A stretch of 22,883 bases of DNA, taken from the NCBI GenBank assembly GCA_963609975.1, contig CAVDMD010000021.1, forward strand, positions 1-22,883. The letters are read 5' to 3'. Below, in pieces: positions 6,614-14,765 of this stretch. The translations under genes and the position numbers were made by a program. The number at the start of each line of letters is the position of its first letter. The stretch's first letter is position 1. This DNA is from UMGS973 sp963609975. Its GTDB lineage: Bacteria; Bacillota; Clostridia; Peptostreptococcales; Anaerovoracaceae. Below the pieces are notes generated by a model, which was not told the DNA's origin, did not search any database, and worked only from the letters and a program-made list of their open reading frames with translations.

Positions 6614-8029
6614 TCACATAAGCGTTTCGAATTGTTTCATATCAGGCTCTACTCCCGCATCTCTTTGTTCTATCGCTTTCACAACATCATTGTAGACTCT
6701 CTTTGAAACAGGATATCTGTATATCATATATGCGGAGCCCGCCATAAGAAGCGCAGGTATTACGGCAAACGAATTTTCGACCCATAAAAGCGCAGTAGCG
6801 CTCTGCACTGCCGCTTCTCCGTTAAATCCCGCAAGCTGCAGAATTATGCCGAGAGTCTGCGCTCCCACAGCCTCCGCGACAGCCTCAGATATAGCCTGAA
6901 GCGATACCACGCTTCCTGTTCTGTCCCTGCCGCAAAACAGCCTGTCAACCTCGCACACATCATAAAGCAGCGCAGGTATAAGCTGCCAGTATACCGTCGT
7001 TCCTATTGAGAACTGCACAAGAAATATGCACAGCGAAAGCATTCCGTTTATCCCTATAAACTTAAATGCCACAGTCAGTAATGCCGAAAACAGCATACAG
7101 CCTATATACACCGTTCTTTTGTCCCAGTGAGCCGAAAGTCTGTTGATTACAGGGGTGAATACAAATCCCGTACAGGTGAACAGCAGCAGCAGGAATGTGA
7201 TCTTCCAGCCGCTGTAGCCCATATTATATGTGAAATAGTACATACGGTCTCCTGCCGCAATGGCATTCGCTATCAGATAAATCATACTTGCCGCAATAAT
7301 ATACTGCAGAGATTTGAGATTTATCAGATCCCTATATTCGATAAAGATTTCCCTTGCAAAATCAAGAGATATGCTTTTTCTTCTGACAGGCTTCGTATAA
7401 TCGGGATTGTCGGTTTCCTTTATGTTATATGCGGAAAGCAGAATACCCAGAGAACCTATAATACTTACAAGTATTCCCACATACTGCCACGACGCCGAAG
7501 CGCTTTTGCCCATATTCATAAAACAGTCCACACACAGAGTCGGCACTACCATGGAAACTACCATTCCCACTGTATCAAAAACATATGAATAGGATCTCAG
7601 AACCGTTCTCTCGTCATAATCTCTGGTAAGCTCAGCTCCCCACGAAAGATACGGTATGAAGAATGTGCTGAACAGCGTCCAGAACACCATTACCATTATC
7701 GTATAATATACCAGCTTGACACTGTAGGCGGCATTGATGTTTGTAAACAGAAGCGATGTGCATATGCCAATCGGAATTGCCGCAGCCAGCATAAACGGCT
7801 TGCGGTTACCGTATTTTGAATCATAGTTGTCCGAAAAATGCCCTATAAACGGTCCGCAAAGAGCCTCCCATATGGTTCCGAAGGCCACAATGAAGCCTCC
7901 TGCAACAGGCTTTATTCCGACTATCGTAGTAAGATAAAACAGCATAAAATTCGTAAACAGATTGTAAAGAGAAGAATCCCCAAGTCCCCCTATGCCATAA
8001 AAGATTTTGGTTTTCAGTTTAAGCCTCAT
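6614..8029 (-). CDS. GPH-family (MelB-like) sugar:cation symporter, MFS
   Basis: This 471-residue polytopic membrane protein has about 12 hydrophobic segments. The N-terminus, YGIGGLGDSSLYNLFTNF, and the loop motif KYGNRKPFML (after DNYDS) are characteristic of the glycoside-pentoside-hexuronide:cation symporter family (MelB, LacS, UidB relatives), which import oligosaccharides or glycosides with H+ or Na+. The substrate cannot be inferred, because no glycosidase or sugar regulator is adjacent. ATG 8029 has GGAGG 5 nt upstream; a GTG at 8035 would overlap the ribosome site. It is divergent from the GntP-hydratase-CoA-transferase operon, with about 360 bp between them, and ends in its own terminator, so it is a single-gene unit. 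Confidence 0.88.
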   Translation of the reverse strand: MRLKLKTKIFYGIGGLGDSSLYNLFTNFMLFYLTTIVGIKPVAGGFIVAFGTIWEALCGPFIGHFSDNYDSKYGNRKPFMLAAAIPIGICTSLLFTNINAAYSVKLVYYTIMVMVFWTLFSTFFIPYLSWGAELTRDYDERTVLRSYSYVFDTVGMVVSMVVPTLCVDCFMNMGKSASASWQYVGILVSIIGSLGILLSAYNIKETDNPDYTKPVRRKSISLDFAREIFIEYRDLINLKSLQYIIAASMIYLIANAIAAGDRMYYFTYNMGYSGWKITFLLLLFTCTGFVFTPVINRLSAHWDKRTVYIGCMLFSALLTVAFKFIGINGMLSLCIFLVQFSIGTTVYWQLIPALLYDVCEVDRLFCGRDRTGSVVSLQAISEAVAEAVGAQTLGIILQLAGFNGEAAVQSATALLWVENSFAVIPALLMAGSAYMIYRYPVSKRVYNDVVKAIEQRDAGVEPDMKQFETLM

Positions 8030-8388
8030 AAACACCTCCGGTCAGGCTCCGTATATTTTGCCGCACGTCAAAAAAGTGCAGAGTATGCACAAAAAACAGT
8101 TCTCCTGTTGTCCTTCAGAAATTCGGATTTTCCAAAAGATATACGAATCATATTTCGTAATGCAAAAGATAATAACAAATACAGAATATATACCCCTCTG
8201 ATAAAACGGATTGATATTCCTTCCTATATATTCTAAAGTATACTGTAACCATACAGTCAACGATAATAATGTACATATTTGACCTAAGATGCCGTTTTGC
8301 GTTAACTATCTTGCTGAATATTGTACTGATATATACTGTTTTACAGATTTTGTGTTATCATAATTATATATAGTTTAAGGAGGACATC
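8030..8388. other. Divergent intergenic region with a 16-bp dyad
   Basis: No credible gene was found between the MFS gene (minus) and the GntP operon (plus). It contains the perfect dyad ACTGTA-ACCA-TACAGT (8242-8257), overlapping a minus-strand TTGACT (8260-8255) that could be a -35; the best -10, TAGAAT, is 19 bp away. A second, looser ACTGT-TTT-ACAGA lies at 8335-8347, near the plus-strand start. No strong plus-strand promoter was found. A regulator acting in both directions is possible but unproven. Confidence 0.4.
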
Positions 8389-9696
8389 ATGGATTCATCT
8401 ACCCTTATATCTGCCATAGGCATCTGTGCGGCACTTGCAGGCATGGCAGTATTGATATTCAAAAGAGTAACCCCCGTTATAATAGGACCGCTTGCTGCGG
8501 TTTTAGTATGTTTTACAAGCAGGATTCCTGTATTTGACGGGCTTACCGAAACCTATCTTTCAGGCGTTGCGGGATTTTTCACATCATATGTTTTTGTATT
8601 TCTTCTCGGCAACATATTCGGAAACATCTACCAGAACTCCGGCGCTGCAGCAAAAATCGGAATGATTATATCAAAAAAACTCGGACCCGATCACTGTATG
8701 CTGGCCTGTATGCTTTCAGCTGCAATATTAAGCTACGGCGGTATCAACAGCTTTGTAATCATATTCGCCGTATACCCTATTGCGCTGAAGCTGTTTGAAG
8801 AAGCGGATCTGCCTACATATCTGCTGCCTGCGATAGTATGCGCAGGTATGTGGACCTTTGCAATGACAGGTCCTTTCACACCTCAGATACCAAACGTTGT
8901 TTCTATGGAATATCTGGGCACACCGGCATATGCAGGCCTTGTTCCCGGTCTTGCAGGAGCTGCTTCAATGTTTGTCGGAATCATCATATATATGAACAGG
9001 CAGGGCAAAAAAGCAAAGCTCCGCGGCGAGCATTTCCAGTGGCCGGAGGGTATCAAACGCGTAGACGAAAAGGACGACACTCCAAACGGTCTCGTGTCTG
9101 TAATACCAATTGCTTTCGTGCTTCTTGTATTTAACCTTACAAAGCTTGATATAATCATATGCCTGCTGCTTGGCATACTGCTGGCGCTTGCTCTGTTCTG
9201 GAGATACCTGCCAAAAGATGAAATGCTCAAAATGTTTAACGACGCGGCAGTTTCGTCAATAACAATAATAATGAATACGGCTGCCATAGTAGGCGTAGGC
9301 TCTGTAATCAAGGGAGCTTCTTTTTACAGCTTTGCAACGGATCTGCTTATGAATTCTGACGCAAATCCGTATGTTGTGGCAGCGGTAGGCGCAAATATAT
9401 TCTCAGGCATATTAGGCTCCGCTTCAGGCGGCATATCCCTCGTATATGAAACACTTGGCGATACATTCCACCAGTATGCGGCTGCCGGATACAATCTGGG
9501 CTTCATACACAGGCTGTGCGCAGACGGCTGCGGCGGTCTTGATTCGGTACCTTGGAACGGCTCAATAGTTTCAGTGTTTGCAGTATGTCATGCAACCCAC
9601 AAGCAGTCATACAAATATAATTTTGTTTCCTGTCTTGTAATACCGCTGAGCTGTACTATGCTGATTGCGCTGCCGATATGTATACTGCTTGGATAA
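8389..9696 (+). CDS. GntP-family permease
   Basis: This 435-residue integral membrane protein has about 11-12 hydrophobic segments and the look of the gluconate:H+ symporter (GntP) family: an N-terminal GICAALAGMAVLIF helix, FVFLLGNIFGNIYQNSGAA (70-88), LSYGGINSFVIIFAVYPIA, and a C-terminal GSASGGISLVYETLG segment. Members take up gluconate and other small hydroxy acids, including 3-hydroxybutyrate in some bacteria. AAGGAGGA lies 6 nt before the ATG at 8389. It is the first gene of a tight operon with a crotonase (11-nt gap) and a CoA-transferase, so the cargo is probably a short carboxylic acid that is then activated with CoA (inference). Confidence 0.85.
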   Translation: MDSSTLISAIGICAALAGMAVLIFKRVTPVIIGPLAAVLVCFTSRIPVFDGLTETYLSGVAGFFTSYVFVFLLGNIFGNIYQNSGAAAKIGMIISKKLGPDHCMLACMLSAAILSYGGINSFVIIFAVYPIALKLFEEADLPTYLLPAIVCAGMWTFAMTGPFTPQIPNVVSMEYLGTPAYAGLVPGLAGAASMFVGIIIYMNRQGKKAKLRGEHFQWPEGIKRVDEKDDTPNGLVSVIPIAFVLLVFNLTKLDIIICLLLGILLALALFWRYLPKDEMLKMFNDAAVSSITIIMNTAAIVGVGSVIKGASFYSFATDLLMNSDANPYVVAAVGANIFSGILGSASGGISLVYETLGDTFHQYAAAGYNLGFIHRLCADGCGGLDSVPWNGSIVSVFAVCHATHKQSYKYNFVSCLVIPLSCTMLIALPICILLG

Positions 9697-9706
9697 GGTG
9701 ACTCAA

Positions 9707-10483
9707 ATGAAGGATTTGATTTTTGAAAAAAGTAATAATACAGGTATAATCACTTTTAACAAAGAGCAGGATATGAACTGCCTCAATGCCGGATTTATCG
9801 AAGATATCAGCCGGACAATCGACAGCGTTTTAGATGAGCCTGATATATATGTTCTGATTTTTACAGGGGCAGGCAAGGCTTTTTCGGCAGGTGCAGATGT
9901 CAGGGAGATGCTTGACAAGGACAGCGAACAGATATACGAATGGTCTGCACTTGGCAGCTATCTCAATCTCAAAATCGAAAATCTGTCCATACCGACGATA
10001 GCCGCAATAAACGGCTATGCTTTCGGAGGCGGACTTGAGCTTGCTCTTGCGTGCGATCTGCGTATCGCATCCGATACTGCGGTAATGGGACTTACCGAAA
10101 CAGGCCTTGGCACAATATGCGGCGCAGGCGGGACTCAGAGGCTGCCGAAAATCATAGGAGAAAGCAGAGCCAAAGAGCTTATTTTCACAGGCAGACATAT
10201 CAGCGCTGACGAGGCCTTTGACATAGGTCTTGTAAACAGAGCGGTGCCACCGGATGACCTGAAACACTCTGCCCTGTCGCTTGCAGATGCAATCTGCAAA
10301 AATTCTCAGCCGGCAGTGCGTCTTGCCAAAAAAGCAATAGCTTATTCAGAAAACACCATAACTGCGGAGGGCTGCCTTGCAGAGCGCAGACTGTTTGCAC
10401 AGACCTTTGAAACAGAGGATCAGAAAACCGGTATGACCGCTTTTGTAAACAAAGAAAAAAACGTTAAATTCAACAACAGATAA
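9707..10483 (+). CDS. Enoyl-CoA hydratase/isomerase (crotonase family)
   Basis: This 258-residue cytoplasmic enzyme reversibly hydrates enoyl-CoA to 3-hydroxyacyl-CoA. The oxyanion-hole motif FSAGAD is at 59-64 and GYAFGGGLE at 103-111. The two catalytic acids, Glu111 and Glu131 (in LTETGLG), are 20 residues apart, as in rat liver crotonase (Glu144/Glu164), so hydratase activity is expected. The segment GLTETGLG...GAGGTQRLPKIIG and AKELIFTG resembles the AUH/methylglutaconyl-CoA hydratase branch, but crotonyl-CoA or other short substrates are equally possible. I chose ATG 9707, preceded by AAGGTGA; an upstream in-frame ATG at 9665 lies inside the permease gene and lacks such a site. Eleven nt separate it from the CoA-transferase. 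Confidence 0.92.
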   Translation: MKDLIFEKSNNTGIITFNKEQDMNCLNAGFIEDISRTIDSVLDEPDIYVLIFTGAGKAFSAGADVREMLDKDSEQIYEWSALGSYLNLKIENLSIPTIAAINGYAFGGGLELALACDLRIASDTAVMGLTETGLGTICGAGGTQRLPKIIGESRAKELIFTGRHISADEAFDIGLVNRAVPPDDLKHSALSLADAICKNSQPAVRLAKKAIAYSENTITAEGCLAERRLFAQTFETEDQKTGMTAFVNKEKNVKFNNR

Positions 10484-10493
10484 GGACAAAAAA

Positions 10494-12074
10494 ATGACAG
10501 CAAAATTTATTACTGCCGCGCAGGCAGCGGCGATGATAAAAGACAATTCCACAGTAGGCATCGACGGGTTTATCAGTTTCTGTCTTGCAGATGATATTCT
10601 TACCGAAATCGAAAACAGATATATCAGCGAAAATCACCCTCGCAATATTTCGGTTGTAAATGTTGCGGGAGTAGGCGGAGACGGCAAAAACAGAGGCATG
10701 AATCATCTCGCACATGAAGGCCTTATAGGCAGGCTCCTGTGCAGCAATCTAAGCCTTGCCAACAAGGTGTACCCTCTGATAATGAACAACTCCTTTCCTA
10801 CATTTATGATACCTCAGGGAGTTCTGGCAAATATGATGCGTGCTGTAACATCAGGCAAACCCGGTGTAATAACCAGAGTCGGAATGCATACATTTGTAGA
10901 CCCTCGTGTGGACGGCGGCAGAATAAACAAAGCGGCCTGCGACAGCAGGGATGAGGTTGTAAGCCTTGTCAGACTGGCGGGTGAGGACTATCTGTTTTAC
11001 CCTGCTTTCCCTCTTGATGTGGCTATTGTCAAAGGCAGCATTGCCGATGCTGACGGTAACATATCTCTTGAAAACGAAGCTCTCCATATCGAACAGTACG
11101 AAATGGCAGCGGCAGCCAAAAACTCCGGCGGCATTGTCATGGTTCAGGTTGACAAAACGGTCGAAAAAGGAAGCATACATCCTCAAAAGATAAAGCTTCC
11201 CGCTGCGCTTGTGGATTATGTAATCGTAGGAAACCCTGCAAACACCGGACAGCATTTTATAGGTGACTGTAAGCCGGTTCCCTCATGGAGCGGTCACGAG
11301 AGGATTCCTTTTGAAAGTATCAAAGCAATGCCTCTATGTGCCGACAAGGTTATATGCAGAAGAAGCATATTTGAGCTTCACAAAAACGATTTTATCAATT
11401 TAGGCATAGGTATTTCAATGGATGTATCCGCTGTATTAAATGAAGAGGGTCTGATACAGCAGGTTTCCTCAAGCATAGAATCGGGAGTTATCGGCGGAGT
11501 ACCCGCTCCCGGCATTGCAACGGGAGCCGCCTATAATCCGACTGCAATACTAAAACAGCCTGATATATTTGATCTTTACGACGGCGGAGGCATAGATTTT
11601 GCCTGTGTCGGCGCTGCCGAAATAGATATGCACGGTAATGTCAATGTTTCAAGGTTTGCAGGCAAGGTTACAGGTCCCGGCGGGTTTATAAATATAACTC
11701 AGGGAGCCAAAACTCTTTGCTTCCTCGGCACGTTTACGGCAGGCAAAAAAGACATACGCATTGAAAACGGCAGGCTCAATATAGTGCAGGACGGACCTCA
11801 CATCAAATTCAAAAAAGATGTTGACCATATCACTTTTTCGGGCAGATATTCTCTCGAAAAAGGCACTCAGAAGGTTTTTTATATTACAGAACGTGCAGTG
11901 TTTACACTCACAGAGCAGGGGCTGACACTGATTGAAACAGCGCCCGGTATAGATATCGAAAAAGATATTTTCGCAAAAATGGAATTCAGACCTGTAATAT
12001 CACCCGAGCTTAAAACCATGGACGAAAGACTTTTCAGACCTGAACTTATGAAGCTTGCTCTCAAAACCCAATAA
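10494..12074 (+). CDS. Family I acyl-CoA:carboxylate CoA-transferase (Pct/YdiF type)
   Basis: This 526-residue enzyme has both CoA-transferase halves fused in one chain, as in propionate CoA-transferase of Clostridium propionicum and E. coli YdiF. It moves CoA from a donor such as acetyl-CoA to a short-chain acid. The N-terminal half has HLAHEGLIGR, PQGVL and the KPGVITRVGMHTFVDPR block. The C-terminal half has the catalytic Glu329 in ESGVIGGVPAPG, then YDGGGIDFACVGAAE, NVNVSRF and GPGGFINITQ. AAGGA lies 7 nt before the ATG. As third gene after a permease and a hydratase it probably activates the imported acid. The exact acid (3-hydroxybutyrate, crotonate, lactate, propionate or a branched relative) is not determined by the sequence. 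Confidence 0.93.
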   Translation: MTAKFITAAQAAAMIKDNSTVGIDGFISFCLADDILTEIENRYISENHPRNISVVNVAGVGGDGKNRGMNHLAHEGLIGRLLCSNLSLANKVYPLIMNNSFPTFMIPQGVLANMMRAVTSGKPGVITRVGMHTFVDPRVDGGRINKAACDSRDEVVSLVRLAGEDYLFYPAFPLDVAIVKGSIADADGNISLENEALHIEQYEMAAAAKNSGGIVMVQVDKTVEKGSIHPQKIKLPAALVDYVIVGNPANTGQHFIGDCKPVPSWSGHERIPFESIKAMPLCADKVICRRSIFELHKNDFINLGIGISMDVSAVLNEEGLIQQVSSSIESGVIGGVPAPGIATGAAYNPTAILKQPDIFDLYDGGGIDFACVGAAEIDMHGNVNVSRFAGKVTGPGGFINITQGAKTLCFLGTFTAGKKDIRIENGRLNIVQDGPHIKFKKDVDHITFSGRYSLEKGTQKVFYITERAVFTLTEQGLTLIETAPGIDIEKDIFAKMEFRPVISPELKTMDERLFRPELMKLALKTQ

Positions 12075-12104
12075 AACCGCCTGCCATACGACAGACGGTT
12101 TTTA
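12073..12104. terminator. Bidirectional terminator between CoA-transferase and ppdK
   Basis: AAAACCGCCTG (12073-12083) pairs with CAGACGGTTTT (12092-12102) with one mismatch. A-rich and T-rich flanks lie on both sides, so it can serve both convergent transcripts. It starts at the CoA-transferase stop codon and lies 13 nt beyond the ppdK stop. Confidence 0.85.
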
Positions 12105-12116
12105 TAATTGTTCAGG

Positions 12117-14744
12117 TTATTTATTTTCGTTGTTTACAACTGCCTGAGCCGCTGCAAGTCTTGCGATAGGAACTCTGAACGGTGAGCAGGATACATAGTT
12201 TAATCCTGTTCTGTAGCAGAAATCTATTGTCTTAGGATCTCCGCCATGCTCTCCGCAGATACCAAGCTTGATGTTAGGTCTTGTTTCCTTGCCAAGCTCT
12301 ACAGCCATCCTGACAAGCTTGCCTACTCCCACCTGATCAAGCTGCTGGAACGGATCTTCCTCAAATATGTTCTTGTTTCTGTATTCCTTGATGATAGCTC
12401 CTGTATCGTCTCTTGAGAAACCGAATGTCATCTGAGTAAGGTCGTTTGTACCGAATGAGAAGAATTCTGCTTCTTCTGCAATTTCATCTGCTGTAAGTGC
12501 AGCTCTCGGAATTTCAATCATAGTACCTACAAGATACTTGAAGCTTACTCCCTCTCTTGCAAACACTTCGTCAATCTTCTTTGTTACAGTCTTTTTAACA
12601 TCTGCAAGCTCTGCCTTTGATCCTACTAACGGAATCATAATTTCAGGCACGATGTCATATCCTTTTTCTTTTCTTACTTCGATTGCAGCCATAATTATAG
12701 CTTCTGCCTGCATCTCTGCGATTTCAGGGAATGTTACTGCAAGACGGCAGCCTCTGTGACCCAGCATAGGGTTGAACTCGTGAAGCTCCTCAGCCTTCTT
12801 TGCAAGCTTTTCGTAAGGCACATTGATTGTCTTTGAAAGCTCGTGCAGCTCTTCGTCTGTATGAGGAATGAACTCATGCAGAGGCGGGTCAAGAAGTCTG
12901 ATTGTTACAGGTCTTTCTTCCATTACCTCATAAATGCCCTTGAAGTCGCCCTTCTGATACGGCAGCAGGAATGCAAGAGCTTCTCTTCTCTCTTCTTCTG
13001 TATCAGCCATAATCATTCTTCTGATTGCAGGGATTCTTTCGTCTTCAAAGAACATATGCTCTGTTCTGCAAAGTCCGATACCCTCTGCGCCGAATTCTAC
13101 AGCCTGTTTTGCATCTCTAGGGTTGTCCGCATTTGTTCTTACTTTCAGTGTTCTGATTTCGTCAGCCCATTTCATGATGGTTCCGAAATCTCCGGAAAGT
13201 TCAGGAGCTTTTGTTGCAACAAGTCCCTTGTATACGCTTCCGTCTGTACCGTTGAGTGATATATAGTCGCCTTCCCTGAAAGTATATCCTCCGGCTTCTA
13301 AAGTCTTGGCCTCTTCGTTTACTTTGATTTCCGAGCAGCCCGATACGCAGCATTTGCCCATGCCTCTTGCCACTACCGCAGCGTGTGATGTCATACCGCC
13401 TCTTGCTGTAAGTATACCTTCTGCAGCCACCATGCCCGCAAGATCCTCAGGTGATGTTTCAAGTCTTACAAGAACTGCTTTTTCGCCGTTTGCAGCAGCC
13501 TCTACAGCATCTGCGGCATTGAAGTAGATTTTACCTGCTGCAGCGCCCGGTGATGCTGCAAGACCTCTTGTGAGAATCTCTGCTTTTTTAACTTCGTCTG
13601 CATCGAATGTAGGGTGAAGCAGCTGGTCTATCTGACCCGGTTCAAGTCTTGTAACGGCTGTTCTCTTGTCGATAAGGCCTTCGTTTTCCATGTCAACCGC
13701 AATCTTTACTGCTGCGGCTGCTGTTCTTTTGCCGTTTCTTGTCTGGAGCATAAACAGTTTGTTTCTTTCAACTGTAAATTCCATATCCTGCATATCGCAG
13801 TAGTGTTTCTCGAGAATTTCGGCGATTCTTGTGAAGTCTTTGTAAACCTCAGGAAATGCCTGTTCCATCTCTGCTATAGGCTGAGGTGTTCTGATACCTG
13901 CAACCACGTCTTCGCCCTGTGCGTTTACAAGAAATTCTCCGAAAATCCTGTTTTCGCCGTTTGCAGGGTTTCTCGTGAATGCAACACCTGTTCCCGATGT
14001 ATCTCCCATATTGCCGAATACCATTGACTGCACGTTTACTGCAGTACCCAGGTTACCCGGAATATTGTTGAGCTGTCTGTAAAGTATGGCTCTTTCGTTG
14101 TTCCATGATCTGAATACAGCCATTACTGCTTCCATAAGCTGGTCTTTAGGGTTCTGAGGGAAATCTCTGCCCATTTCTTTTTTAACAAGCAGTTTATAGT
14201 CTGCAATGATTGACTTGAGATCCTCTGTTGTAAGGTCCACGTCGTATTTGCAGCCTTTTTCTTCTTTTTTGGCATCAAATATAGCGTCAAACTTAGTCTT
14301 AGGAATTTCCATTACAACATCGCCGAACATCTGAATGAATCTTCTGTAGCTGTCATATGCAAATCTTTCGTTTTCTGTAAGGTTTGCAAGACCTACAACA
14401 GCGTCATCGTTAAGACCGAGGTTGAGTATTGTGTCCATCATGCCCGGCATTGAGAATACTGCGCCCGAACGTACTGAAACCAGTAACGGATTGTCAACGC
14501 TGCCAAACTTTTTGCCTGTAACGTTTTCAAGCTCTGCAAGATGTTCATAAATCTCATCGATTGTAGCATCGCTTATTTTCTTACCTTCTTCATAGTAATT
14601 GTTACAGGCTTCTGTAGTAACAGTAAAACCGAAAGGAACCGGGAGGCCAATCTTTGTCATTTCCGCAAGGTTGGCACCTTTTCCGCCCAGAAGGCTTCTC
14701 ATATCTTTTGAGCCTTCATTAAATGAATAAACAAACTTTGACAT
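12117..14744 (-). CDS. ppdK: Pyruvate, phosphate dikinase
   Basis: This 875-residue cytoplasmic enzyme interconverts pyruvate + ATP + Pi and phosphoenolpyruvate + AMP + PPi; in anaerobes it usually serves PPi-linked glycolysis or gluconeogenesis. Three domains are recognisable: the N-terminal nucleotide-binding part (GGKGANLAEM at 27-36, RSGAVFSMPGMMDT), the phosphohistidine domain with His454 in GGMTSHAAVVARG, and the C-terminal PEP/pyruvate barrel with GTNDLTQ and catalytic Cys830 in GICGEHGGD. The numbering nearly equals His455/Cys831 of the Clostridium symbiosum enzyme. ATG 14744 has AAGGAG 10 nt upstream; the TTG at 14765 is rejected. It follows glyS after 21 nt without a terminator, so it may be the last gene of the long operon. 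No PEP-synthase/PPDK regulatory kinase gene is adjacent. Confidence 0.97.
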   Translation of the reverse strand: MSKFVYSFNEGSKDMRSLLGGKGANLAEMTKIGLPVPFGFTVTTEACNNYYEEGKKISDATIDEIYEHLAELENVTGKKFGSVDNPLLVSVRSGAVFSMPGMMDTILNLGLNDDAVVGLANLTENERFAYDSYRRFIQMFGDVVMEIPKTKFDAIFDAKKEEKGCKYDVDLTTEDLKSIIADYKLLVKKEMGRDFPQNPKDQLMEAVMAVFRSWNNERAILYRQLNNIPGNLGTAVNVQSMVFGNMGDTSGTGVAFTRNPANGENRIFGEFLVNAQGEDVVAGIRTPQPIAEMEQAFPEVYKDFTRIAEILEKHYCDMQDMEFTVERNKLFMLQTRNGKRTAAAAVKIAVDMENEGLIDKRTAVTRLEPGQIDQLLHPTFDADEVKKAEILTRGLAASPGAAAGKIYFNAADAVEAAANGEKAVLVRLETSPEDLAGMVAAEGILTARGGMTSHAAVVARGMGKCCVSGCSEIKVNEEAKTLEAGGYTFREGDYISLNGTDGSVYKGLVATKAPELSGDFGTIMKWADEIRTLKVRTNADNPRDAKQAVEFGAEGIGLCRTEHMFFEDERIPAIRRMIMADTEEERREALAFLLPYQKGDFKGIYEVMEERPVTIRLLDPPLHEFIPHTDEELHELSKTINVPYEKLAKKAEELHEFNPMLGHRGCRLAVTFPEIAEMQAEAIIMAAIEVRKEKGYDIVPEIMIPLVGSKAELADVKKTVTKKIDEVFAREGVSFKYLVGTMIEIPRAALTADEIAEEAEFFSFGTNDLTQMTFGFSRDDTGAIIKEYRNKNIFEEDPFQQLDQVGVGKLVRMAVELGKETRPNIKLGICGEHGGDPKTIDFCYRTGLNYVSCSPFRVPIARLAAAQAVVNNENK

Positions 14745-14765
14745 AACATTTAATCTCCTTTTCAA

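Noticed and set aside
8042..8260. 72-codon open frame on the minus strand in the MFS/GntP intergenic region
   Set aside because: It starts with TTG, has no ribosome site, a Cys/Ile/Phe-rich composition unlike the neighbours, and overlaps the predicted regulatory region; no family resemblance was seen.
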